From assembly GCF_017876755.1 (NCBI RefSeq), contig NZ_JAGIOO010000001.1, positions 558,001 to 622,000 on the forward strand: DNA of 64,000 nt, read 5' to 3'. Each line of letters begins with the position of its first letter. The stretch's first letter is position 1. Made by a program: the position numbers and the translations under genes. This document shows positions 8,304 through 17,900 of the stretch, piece by piece. Origin of the DNA: Crossiella equi (GTDB taxonomy: Bacteria > Actinomycetota > Actinomycetes > Mycobacteriales > Pseudonocardiaceae). The notes under the pieces are model-generated. The model ran no database searches, was not told where the DNA came from, and was given only the letters and a program-made list of their open reading frames with translations.

Positions 8304-9563
8304 TTACTGCTTCTTCAGGTCCAGGGTGATCTTGTTGTTCGGGCCCGAGGTGACCGCCGAGATGATGTCGGTGATGAAGTCGCCGCAGCCCTGGAACGCC
8401 GGGATCTCGTAGGCGCCGGCCAGGGTGCCGCCGACGGTCGGGTTGAAGTTCGGACCCGAGGTCAGGGCGATGTCGGCCGGGGTCACGGTCTTGCAGGCGT
8501 CGCCCAGGTAGACCGGGATGCCCCAGACGCGGACGTCCGGGAGGGCGACAGTGACCTTGGAGCTCGACTTGACCACGCCGTTCTGGAAGGTGCCCGTGGT
8601 CTTGCCCTCCGGACGCAGCTCCACCACCGACTCGCCCGACAGGATGCCGAACAGGGTGAACTTGGCCTTGGTCCTGGGCAGCGCCAGGTCGCCGGAGAGG
8701 TTGCCCGAGGTCAGGTTCACCTTCGCGGCGAAGGTGCCCGGACCCAGGACCACCTCGCTGCCCAGCTTGGTGATGTTCGAGGTGCCGTTCAGGGCGTAGG
8801 TGATCTCGAGGTCCGACGGCGGGTTGGTGGTGGTCGTCGTCGGCTGGGTCGTCGTGGGCTGGGTGGTGGTCGGCTTGGTCGTCGGGCTGCTCGTCGTGGT
8901 CGGGACCGTGGTCGAGGTGGTCGTGGTCGGCTGACCGCCGCCCGGGGCCACGTCGACCTCGTACAGGCGTGTCTTCTGCGGCGGGTCGGTGCGCTTGATC
9001 GTGCACGCCGACTCGAAGGTGCCCAGGCCCGTGGGGCTGCCGTCGGCCTTCTTCGGGGTCAGCGTGGTCACGAAGTCACCGACGTCGATCGTGGTGCGGC
9101 CCGGGTTGGGCAGCGCGAAGGACGGGGCCTTGCCCTTCGCCACCACGTCGAACGCGCCCGAGGCGGGCACCGCGGTCTTGGGCACCTCCATGGGGATGGA
9201 CAGGTCCAGGTTCAGGCCCGCGTTGTCCAGCTTCGTCGCCGCCACCGCCTTGCCCTCGACCGAGGCCGCGCCGACGAGCGCCAGGCCCGCGGTCGCGTCG
9301 GCCGGGACGGTGGCCACGGCGGTGACGTCGACCTCTGGGGTGGGCTGCCCCGCCACCGGCTTGTCGGGCAGGCCGGTGACGGTGATCCGCACCGACATGT
9401 CCTTCGCCCCGATCAGCGGGAACGGGCAGCTGTAGACCAGGGTCAGCTCGACCGGGGGTGCCGCGGCACCGGTGGCCGTGCCCGCGAGCACGCCGATGCC
9501 GGTGAGCATCGCGCCGACGGTCACCGTGGCGAGCGCCCCGGCAAGCCTGTTGCGATTCTTCAT
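8304..9563 (-). CDS. DUF6801-type secreted protein
   Basis: 419 residues. Signal peptide about 1-35. An N-terminal DUF6801-like domain (LTLVYSCPFPLIGAKDMSVR, ETCxIK-type pair at FESACTIKRTDPPQ) is followed by a Thr/Pro linker at about 208-250 (many TTT and TTQP units). The C-terminal beta-rich domain is paralogous to that of the 6325-7587 protein. Export and a flexible wall-spanning linker suggest a surface protein. It ends 75 bp before the lipoprotein start and probably heads a three-gene unit. Function unknown. Confidence 0.8.
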   Translation of the reverse strand: MKNRNRLAGALATVTVGAMLTGIGVLAGTATGAAAPPVELTLVYSCPFPLIGAKDMSVRITVTGLPDKPVAGQPTPEVDVTAVATVPADATAGLALVGAASVEGKAVAATKLDNAGLNLDLSIPMEVPKTAVPASGAFDVVAKGKAPSFALPNPGRTTIDVGDFVTTLTPKKADGSPTGLGTFESACTIKRTDPPQKTRLYEVDVAPGGGQPTTTTSTTVPTTTSSPTTKPTTTQPTTTQPTTTTTNPPSDLEITYALNGTSNITKLGSEVVLGPGTFAAKVNLTSGNLSGDLALPRTKAKFTLFGILSGESVVELRPEGKTTGTFQNGVVKSSSKVTVALPDVRVWGIPVYLGDACKTVTPADIALTSGPNFNPTVGGTLAGAYEIPAFQGCGDFITDIISAVTSGPNNKITLDLKKQ

Positions 9564-9659
9564 CTCCGTTGACTCCTCATCGCAGGGGATTGACCCACCA
9601 GCACCAACGCAATTCCCCAGGAGCCGGTTACGCGAAATTTTCCGGAACTTATTTTATTA

Positions 9660-9702
9660 GCACCCGATCACAATGAATTGTTTTCACATTGTCATCGGGT
9701 GC
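9660..9702. repeat. 43-bp imperfect inverted repeat in a divergent promoter region
   Basis: Arms 9660-9675 and 9687-9702 (GCACCCGATCACAATG and CATTGTCATCGGGTGC) pair at 15 of 16 positions around an 11-base loop. It sits in an unusually AT-rich patch between the divergent DUF6801 and acyl-carrier-protein genes. It has no downstream T-tract, so an operator or structured leader is more likely than a terminator. Confidence 0.7.
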
Positions 9703-9789
9703 GCATCGGCGAGAAGATCGTTGACCGCCGGAGTTCCCTCCCCCTCTAATATCCGCCAAACCCGAGACAAACGTGAGGGGACAATTCCG

Positions 9790-10116
9790 ATGAGCGACCT
9801 CGCGCTACCGCTGGCGGTCGACGCCGACGAAGTGCTGGCCGACGTGGCGGTCATGATCCGCACACTGCTGGAGCATTACGGAATGGACGACACCGCCATC
9901 GGCCGGTGGTGCCGCTTCCACGACGACCTGGACCTGGAGAGCATCGACCTGGTCAAGCTCGCCACCGCGTTGCGCGACCGCTACGGCGCCTCGGTGAACC
10001 TGGCCGCGTTCCTGGCCGGGCTCGACATCGACGCCATGATCGGGCTGACCGTCGGGCACCTGGTGGACTTCATCGTGGCCTCGCTGCGCGCGGCCGGACA
10101 GGGGTCGCGCCCGTGA
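9790..10116 (+). CDS. Acyl carrier protein
   Basis: 108-residue carrier protein. The phosphopantetheine attachment site is Ser51 in FHDDLDLESIDLVKLATALR, a variant of the D-S-L motif. GAGGGGA precedes the ATG at 9790 by about 8 bp. It overlaps the hydrolase start by 4 bp (GTGA), so both are made together. No ketosynthase, adenylation or acyltransferase gene is nearby, so it must be loaded from elsewhere. Such freestanding ACP/hydrolase pairs could serve acyl transfer onto a small molecule; that is speculation. Confidence 0.85.
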   Translation: MSDLALPLAVDADEVLADVAVMIRTLLEHYGMDDTAIGRWCRFHDDLDLESIDLVKLATALRDRYGASVNLAAFLAGLDIDAMIGLTVGHLVDFIVASLRAAGQGSRP

Positions 10117-10949
10117 CGATCATGACCGTCTGCGGCCTGGACACCCACGTGCAGCGCCTGCACCCGCCCAGTGGCGGCGGTCCGCTGGTGGTGTGCGTGC
10201 ACGGCATCCTCACCGACAGCCTGGCCAGCTGGTACTTCACACTGGCCCCGGCGCTGTCCGCGGCGGGCTACGAGGTGCTGATGTACGACCTGCGCGGGCA
10301 CGGCCGCAGCCACCGCCCGGCGGGCGGCTACCGGCTGGAGCGCTTCGTCGGCGACCTGCACCACCTGCTGGACCGGCTGTCCGTGGACCGCCCGGCGCAC
10401 CTGATCGGCAACTCCTTCGGCGGCACGGTCGCCTTCGGCCTGGCCGCGGCGCACCCGGAACGCGTGGCGAGCCTGGCCTTCATCGAGAGCGAGCCCGCGC
10501 TGGCGCCGTGGGCGCCGAAGATGGCGGCGAACCTGGCGCGGGCCAAGCGCGAGCTGGTGCGCGAGGAGTCGCTGGCCTGGATCGCGGACAAGTACAGCCC
10601 GCACACCGCGAAGCTGGCCAAGGGCGCGGCACGGCTGCTGCACAGCACCACGCTCGCCGACGACCTGCCCGCCAGCGGCGTGCTGACCGAGGAGCAGGTG
10701 CGCGCGATCGGGGTGCCGGTGTTCGGCATCTACGGCGAGCACTCCGACCTGGCCGCGCAGGCGCCGGAGCTGGAGCGGCTGCTCCCCCGCTGCCGCACGA
10801 TCGTGATCCCGGACCAGGAGCACTCGGTGCTCATCGAGCGCACACCGCTGACCCGGGCGCTGCTGCTGGACTGGCTGGCCGAGCAGACGGCGGAAGACGG
10901 GGTCAGCCCACCGGCAGGTCCCGTTCGGCCCACTCGGCCATCGCGGTGA
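10113..10949 (+). CDS. Alpha/beta hydrolase coupled to the ACP
   Basis: 278-residue alpha/beta hydrolase: oxyanion/HG motif VVCVHGILTDSLASW, nucleophile Ser101 in IGNSFGGTVAFG, and candidate His237 in PDQEHSVL with Asp212 in GEHSDL. The GTG at 10113 overlaps the ACP stop; an ATG at 10122 is an alternative. Its partner suggests action on an acyl-ACP thioester or its product, for example as an editing or releasing thioesterase, but this family is catalytically broad. Its 3' end overlaps the convergent HxlR gene by 47 bp. Confidence 0.85.
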   Translation: MTIMTVCGLDTHVQRLHPPSGGGPLVVCVHGILTDSLASWYFTLAPALSAAGYEVLMYDLRGHGRSHRPAGGYRLERFVGDLHHLLDRLSVDRPAHLIGNSFGGTVAFGLAAAHPERVASLAFIESEPALAPWAPKMAANLARAKRELVREESLAWIADKYSPHTAKLAKGAARLLHSTTLADDLPASGVLTEEQVRAIGVPVFGIYGEHSDLAAQAPELERLLPRCRTIVIPDQEHSVLIERTPLTRALLLDWLAEQTAEDGVSPPAGPVRPTRPSR

Positions 10950-11229
10950 ACACTGGCCGCAGGCGGTAGCCCGCCGGGGTCAGCTCGTACTCCACGCGCG
11001 GCGGCACCTCGGCGTAGGCGGTGCGCGTCAGCAGGCGCGTCTCCTCCAGGCGCTTGAGCCGCGCGGACAGGGTCTTCGGGCTGATCCCGGGCAGGTTCGC
11101 GCGCAGCTCGGTGAACCGGCGCGGGCCGTCGAGCAGCTCGCGGACCACCAGCGTGGCCCATGGCCCCTCCAGCACGGTGAGGAACCGCGCAATGGGACAT
11201 TCGGGCAGATTGTGGTCTGAATCACTCAC
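10903..11229 (-). CDS. HxlR-family transcriptional regulator
   Basis: 108-residue single-domain HxlR winged helix: CPIARFLTVLEGPWATLVVR, then ELLDGPRRFTELRANLPGIS, KTLSARLKRLEETRLLTR and the wing VEYELTPAGYRLRPV. A cysteine at the family position (Cys11) could sense oxidants or aldehydes. It is divergent from the NmrA-like oxidoreductase with 56 bp between starts, a classic HxlR/target arrangement. The start is GTG. It probably binds the GGAA/TTCC repeats in that gap. Confidence 0.92.
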   Translation of the reverse strand: MSDSDHNLPECPIARFLTVLEGPWATLVVRELLDGPRRFTELRANLPGISPKTLSARLKRLEETRLLTRTAYAEVPPRVEYELTPAGYRLRPVFTAMAEWAERDLPVG

Positions 11230-11252
11230 CGCAGCTCCATTAGTTCATTTGA

Positions 11253-11276
11253 GGAAACTGGTTCCCTGACGGAACC
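11253..11276. promoter_or_regulatory. Candidate HxlR operator
   Basis: GGAA-N5-TTCC-N5-GGAACC forms two overlapping inverted repeats with 9-bp phasing. The better arm pair is GGTTCC-N5-GGAACC at 11260-11276. It lies between the divergent HxlR and oxidoreductase starts. Confidence 0.5.
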
Positions 11277-11285
11277 ATACCTGGC

Positions 11286-12122
11286 ATGACCTACCTCGTA
11301 CACGGTGCCACCGGTGCCCAGGGCGGCCCCGTCGCCGATCTCCTCAAGGCCAAGGGCATCGACGTCCGCCCGCTCACCCGCAGCGTCGCCGAGCTCGACG
11401 ACGTCGCCGCGCTGACCGCGGCCTACGCCGGGGTCGAGGGCGCGTTCGTGCACTTCCCACTCACCCCCGACCCGGAGGCCCCGGCGCGCTGGGCCAAGGC
11501 GGTGGCCGCCGCCGCGCTGGCCGCCCGCCCGCGCCGCGTGGTCATCTCCAGCAGCGGCGGCGACCCGGCCGACGCCACCTCCCCGCTGCTCACCCCGGAC
11601 AAGGCCGCCGCGCTGACCTCCCTGGCCGAGGAGCTGCGGGCCGGGGGCATCGCGGTGACGCTGGTGCAGGCACGCCTGTTCAAGGAGAACCTGCTGCTGC
11701 CGCCCATCTTCGAGCGCGCCCGCACCGAGGGCGTGCTGGCCTACCCGGTGCGCGCGGACCAGCCGATCGCCTGGGCCAGCCACCTGGACGTGGCCGAGGT
11801 GGTCGTCGCGGCGCTGACCAGCGACAACGCCCCGGACGTGGTGAACATCGGCCAGACCGTGACCGGCCCGGAGCTGGCCGAGGGCATCGCCGAGCACCTG
11901 GGCCGGGAGGTCCGGTTCGAGTTCCTGCCGCCCGCCGACTTCCGCGGCCTGCTCGCCCCGATCCTGGGCGAGGGCACCGCGACCGGGGTCAGCGCGCTGT
12001 ACGAGGCGCTGCAGGCCCTGCCGGCGGTGACCTTCCCCGAGCAGACCGGCGCGAAGGCGCTGCTGGGCACCGAGGTGCGGTCCACCGCGCGGTGGCTGGC
12101 CGCGCTGGGCGTCCCGGCCTGA
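11286..12122 (+). CDS. NmrA-like NAD(P)-binding protein / quinone-reductase-like SDR
   Basis: 278 residues of the atypical SDR (NmrA/QorB) group. TYLVHGATGAQGGPVADLL has the GxxGxxG nucleotide motif, and ARPRRVVISSSGG is the beta-strand 5 region. The extended C-terminal substrate lobe shows no classical YxxxK catalytic pair. It probably senses or reduces with NADPH under HxlR control. A perfect 12-bp hairpin follows its stop, so it is a single-gene unit. Confidence 0.85.
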   Translation: MTYLVHGATGAQGGPVADLLKAKGIDVRPLTRSVAELDDVAALTAAYAGVEGAFVHFPLTPDPEAPARWAKAVAAAALAARPRRVVISSSGGDPADATSPLLTPDKAAALTSLAEELRAGGIAVTLVQARLFKENLLLPPIFERARTEGVLAYPVRADQPIAWASHLDVAEVVVAALTSDNAPDVVNIGQTVTGPELAEGIAEHLGREVRFEFLPPADFRGLLAPILGEGTATGVSALYEALQALPAVTFPEQTGAKALLGTEVRSTARWLAALGVPA

Positions 12123-12132
12123 GGCAGGGGCT

Positions 12133-12164
12133 CCGGACCAGCTCGTGGGCGGGAGCTGGTCCGG
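12133..12164 (+). terminator. Hairpin terminator
   Basis: A perfect 12-bp stem (CCGGACCAGCTC / GAGCTGGTCCGG) with an 8-base loop begins 10 bp after the NmrA-like gene. There is no T-tract, as is usual in high-GC actinomycetes. Confidence 0.85.
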
Positions 12165-12248
12165 CCGGTCACCACGTGCGAGGGCTCACGCGAAGTCGAC
12201 CACCCGTCCGGCGGGTCGGTTGGGCCGGGCGTGCGTAGGGTGTCACGC

Positions 12249-13652
<1,404 letters not shown>

Positions 13653-13661
13653 GGTCCGCCT

Positions 13662-13694
13662 GTTCCGGGACCGTCGGCGAGGCGGTCCCGGAAC
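13662..13694 (+). terminator. Hairpin terminator of the lpd gene
   Basis: A perfect 12-bp stem (GTTCCGGGACCG / CGGTCCCGGAAC) with a 9-base loop starts 9 bp after the stop codon. Confidence 0.85.
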
Positions 13695-13785
13695 GAGGTA
13701 CCCGGATGGTCGTCTTCACCGGGCGGCCCTGGCGCGAGAGGATCGGTCCTTCGATCCGACCCGCCACCCGGGGGTAGCAGAAGTG

Positions 13786-14607
13786 ATGCATCCGCTTGGT
13801 TGCCACCTCGATCCGAGGGACCAGGCCGGTGGCGGGCCGCGTGTGCTGGCCATCGACGACGAGGAACCGGTGCTGCTGGACCTGCTGCACCAGCTCCGTG
13901 CGGACCCCCGGCTGGGCCGGGTGGACGGGGCGAGCAGCGGACTGGCCGGGCTGCGCCTGCTGGCCAAGGCCACCGAGGACGGCTCACCGCCGGACGCGGT
14001 GTTCCTGGACGTGCGGATGCCCGGGGTGAGCGGCCCGGACCTGGCACGACTGCTGGCCCGGTTCGCCACTCCGCCGAAGCTGGTCTTCGTGACCGCGCAC
14101 GGCGACTTCGCGGTCACCGCCTTCGAGCTCAAGGCCGTGGACTACGTGCTCAAACCGGTGCGCGCCGACCGGCTCGCGGAGGCGGTCGGCCGGGTGCTGA
14201 CCGCGCTGGCCGACCGGGGCCCGAGGTCCGCGCTGCCACCACCGCCCCGGCCCGCCGCCGACGAGCAGATCACGGTGGAGCTCGGCGGGATGACCCGGAC
14301 CGTGCCGCTGACCGCGGTGCGCTGGGCCGAGGCCCAGGGCGACTACGTGCGCCTGCACACCGAGGGCGGCAGCCACCTCATCCGCGCCTCGCTGGCCGCC
14401 CTGGAGCGGCGGTGGGCCAACGCGGGCTTCGTGCGCATCCACCGCAGCCGACTGGTGGCGCTGTCGGCGATCTCCGCGCTGCGGGTGGACGGCGGGGCGA
14501 TGAGCGTGCAGGTGGACGCGCGGGTGCTGGCGGTCAGCAGGCGGCACGCCGGACAGGTGCGCGACCTGCTGGTCCGGCAGACCGGCTCGGGCGCACCGCG
14601 CCGATGA
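13786..14607 (+). CDS. LytTR-type response regulator (no adjacent kinase)
   Basis: 273 residues. The receiver domain (about 18-135) has the acidic pair in VLAIDDEEPVL, the phospho-acceptor Asp75 in AVFLDVRMPG and Lys123 in DYVLKPV. A C-terminal LytTR DNA-binding domain (about 160-265) shows VRWAEAQGDYVRLHTEGG and RIHRSRLVALSAI. GTG 13783 or ATG 13786 may start it; I used the ATG. No LytS-like kinase lies next to it, so it is an orphan here. It precedes the helicase-nuclease by about 390 bp. Confidence 0.92.
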   Translation: MHPLGCHLDPRDQAGGGPRVLAIDDEEPVLLDLLHQLRADPRLGRVDGASSGLAGLRLLAKATEDGSPPDAVFLDVRMPGVSGPDLARLLARFATPPKLVFVTAHGDFAVTAFELKAVDYVLKPVRADRLAEAVGRVLTALADRGPRSALPPPPRPAADEQITVELGGMTRTVPLTAVRWAEAQGDYVRLHTEGGSHLIRASLAALERRWANAGFVRIHRSRLVALSAISALRVDGGAMSVQVDARVLAVSRRHAGQVRDLLVRQTGSGAPRR

Positions 14608-14931
14608 TCCGACGACCGGGGGACGCGCCGCGGTGGCCGGTTCCGGAACACAACCGTTGGCACGCCCCGTGACCGGGTTAGGGTCGGCTCGCGGTGGCGG
14701 ACGGCGCTGGCGGGTGCGGTCCGTCCACTGTGGCCGGTAGGCCGCCCGGGGCGGGAGTGACGGTTCGCCCCGGGCCTCAGGCGGCCCGGTAGCCGCGGCG
14801 GATGACCAGGGCGACCAGCTCGGACTCAAGCCTCATCCGGTTGTGCAACGTTGAACATCACGGTGTGGACAACACCCGTAGCGTTCGGCCGCACCGCGGC
14901 GACTTACGGACCACGGTGGTCGCCGCCAGCA
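14608..14931. other. Intergenic region with no supported gene
   Basis: Between the LytTR gene and the palindrome upstream of the helicase. Short frames on the minus strand lack codon bias. A partial copy of the recurrent TCCACTGTGG motif is near 14726. A promoter for the helicase must lie here or just downstream, but I cannot place it. Confidence 0.4.
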
Positions 14932-14950
14932 ACAGTCCACAGTGGACTGT
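14932..14950. promoter_or_regulatory. 19-bp perfect palindrome upstream of the helicase-nuclease
   Basis: ACAGTCCACAGTGGACTGT is perfectly symmetrical around one base and ends 45 bp before the helicase start. It is the longest copy of a GTCCACWGTGGAC motif that also occurs inside several genes in this window, so it could be an operator or just a genome-wide over-represented word. Confidence 0.45.
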
Positions 14951-14995
14951 CCCCTTGGCGTGCGCACGAGGCCTCGGCAGGACGGGAGCACGCCT

Positions 14996-17900
14996 GTGGA
15001 CGCGGTGGAGTCGGGCAACGACGGGGACGCGGTGCTGCTGGACCGGGCGGTCCGGCTGTTCACCTTCCTCCGGCGGGTGCAGCAGCTGCGCAACCGCGCG
15101 GTCCGCACGGTCGGCGGCTACTCGTCGGTGACCTGGCTGCACGAGCTGCCCGACCACCCCGCCGTCCGCCTGGCCCCGGCACCGGAGTCGCCGGAGGGCC
15201 CCGTGCTCACGGTGGACCGGCTCGCCCCGGAGCCGCCGCCCGATCCCGGTCCGGAGCTGTGGCGCTGGCTGGACGGCACGCACGAGGACTCGCGCACCTG
15301 CCCCGGCCTGGTCGAGGAGATCACCACCTCCGCCCGCACCGGGCAGGAGCCGGAGACCATTCCGCGCACCGAGCACCCCGAGGTGGACGCGGAGTACCGC
15401 GAGTGGCGTGCCGAGTGGGAGCGGTGGGCCGCGCGGGACGAGGTGCACCGCCCCACGCGCGAGCTGTACACGAGGCTGTTCGCCGTCCAGGTAGCCGCGA
15501 CCGGCAACACCGAGGAACTGGAGCTCGTGCTCGGCGTGGGCTGCCTGCACTGGGCCCCGCCCGCGCACGCCCCGGTGCGCAGGCACCTGCTCACCATGCC
15601 CGCGGTGATCGACCTGGACGAGGACACCGGGGCGCTGACCGTGCGCCGGGGCCCGCTGCCGGACGGGCCCGCCCTCGAGGTGGACATGCTCGACCCGGGC
15701 GCGCTGGTGCACCCGCAGCGCGTGGACCAGGTCCGGGCCGAGCTGACCTCGCTGGACCCGCACCCGCTGGACGGCACCGAGACGCACCCGCTGCTGCGCC
15801 GCCTGGTGCACGTGCTCGACGCCAACGGCACCTTCAGCGAGGAGGAGCCCGGCGCACCGACCCAGCACGCCGTGGTCTCGGCCAGCCCCGCGCTGCTGCT
15901 GCGCAAGCGGTCCCAACAGGGCCTGGTGCAGATCTTCCAGACCATCACCGACCAGCTCACCGAGGCGGGCGTGGTGCCGAAGGGGCTGCTGCCGCTGCTC
16001 GACCCGGGACACCGGCTCGCCGCCACCGCCGATCCCAGTCCCGGCGCGGTGGTCGACGTCGACGGGGACCCGTTCCTGCCGCTGCCGGTCAACGACGTGC
16101 AGCTGCGGGTGCTGCACCAGGTCGACACCAAGGCGCAGACCCTGGTGCAGGGCCCGCCCGGCACCGGCAAGACCCACACCGCCGCGGCGCTGCTGTCCCA
16201 CCTGCTCGCCCAGGGCAAACGCGTCCTGGTCACCGCGCACACCGACCGGGCGCTGCGCGAGGTCCGCGACAAGCTGCCGCCGGAGATCCGGCCGCTGTCC
16301 GTGGCGGTGGTCGGGGCCTCCCGCGACGACATGGCCGACCTCAAGGTCGCGGTCGCCCGCATCGGCGCGGCCGCCGCCGAGCACGACCCCGTCGCGAGCC
16401 AGGCGGTCATCGACACCTGCCTGGCCACGATCGACGACCTGCGGCGTCAGCGCGCGGCCGTGCACCAGCAGCTGCTGCGCGTGCGCGAGGACGAGGTGAC
16501 CGAGCAGGAGCACGCGGGCTACCGGGGCACCCTGGCCGCGCTGGCCCACCGGCACCAGGCCGAGGCGGCCGAGTTCGGCTGGCTGACCGAGCTGGTCGAG
16601 GTGGCCGCGGACGCGCCCGTCCCGCTCACCGACGGGGAGGTCACCGACTGGCTCGCGCTGCTGGGGGACACCGGGCTGCACGCCGACGAACCGGAGGCCC
16701 GGCGGCGGCTGCCCGAGCTCACCCACGTCCCGGAGCCGCCGGAGTTCGCCCGGCTGCTCACCGCCGAGACCGGGGCGGCCACCGCGGCCGAGGCGCACCG
16801 CGCGCTGCGGGAGCACCCGGCGTTCCCGGCGGTGCGGCGCCTCGCCCCGACGGACCGGGACCAGCTCGCGCGGCGGCTGCACCGGCTGGCCGACGAGGCC
16901 GACGAGCTGGCCCACCGCCGGGAGAGCTGGATGGACGAGGCGCTGGCCGACGTCCGGTCCGGCCGGGCCGCGATCTGGGAGTCCCGGGCCCGGCAGGTCG
17001 ACGAGCTGGTCGGGCAGGCGGACCGGATCGTGTCCCAGCTGGGGCCGTTGACCGAGGTCGTGGTGCGCGCGGGCGAGCTGGGCACGCTCACCGCGCTGGC
17101 CCGCAGCGTCCGGGAGGTCGCGGCGGCGGGCAGGCTGCGCACCGGCGCGGACGGCCTGCCCAAGACCGGCATGCTCACACCGAAGGTGGTCAAGGAAGCG
17201 CAGCCGCTGTTCACCGGCGTGGTGGTCAACGGCCAGCCGCCGACCACCGCGCAGGCCATCGACGAGTTCCTGCTGTGGGCCGAGGCGGAGCGGGCGCTGG
17301 CGGTGCTGGACCGGGCCTGGCCGGAGTCGGTGCGGGTGCCCGCCGAGGACACCCAGCGCGAACGGCTCCAGTGGCACGTGGCCGAGGCGGGCGCCCTGCA
17401 CCGGGTGCTGCGGCTGAGCGCGGCGCTCGTCGAGGAGGGTGCCCGGGTCACCGGCCTGGGGCTGCCGGTACCGGACTGGTCGGACCTGGCCGCGGTGCGC
17501 GGGTACGCGGACCTGGTCGACGCCGCGGCCACCGCGGACGCGCACACCGACGCGCTCGCCCCGATCGCCGGGACCGAGGCGGTGCTGGTCGACGCCGCGC
17601 ACGACCCGGACATCGCCGCCCCGGTGCACGACCTGCTCGCCGCGGTCCGGCAGCGGGCGCCGGAGGCCTACGCCACCGCGTACGCCCGGTTGGTCCGGCT
17701 GGCGCAGGTGCGGGAGCAGGTGGCCCGCCGGGACGAGCTCGCGGCCCGGCTGGACGGTGTGCCCGCGCTGCGGGCCGCGGTCGCCGCCGAGCCCTCCGAC
17801 CCGGTGTGGCCGGGGCGCCTGGCCCGGTTCGAGGCCGCGTGGGCCTGGGCGGCCACCGGGGCCTGGGTGCTCGCGCAGGACGCCACCGACGTGAACGCGT

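Noticed and set aside
7491-9572. 693-residue plus-strand frame across the secreted-protein genes
   Set aside because: Gly/Val/Arg-rich antisense of the lipoprotein and DUF6801 genes, without any motif.
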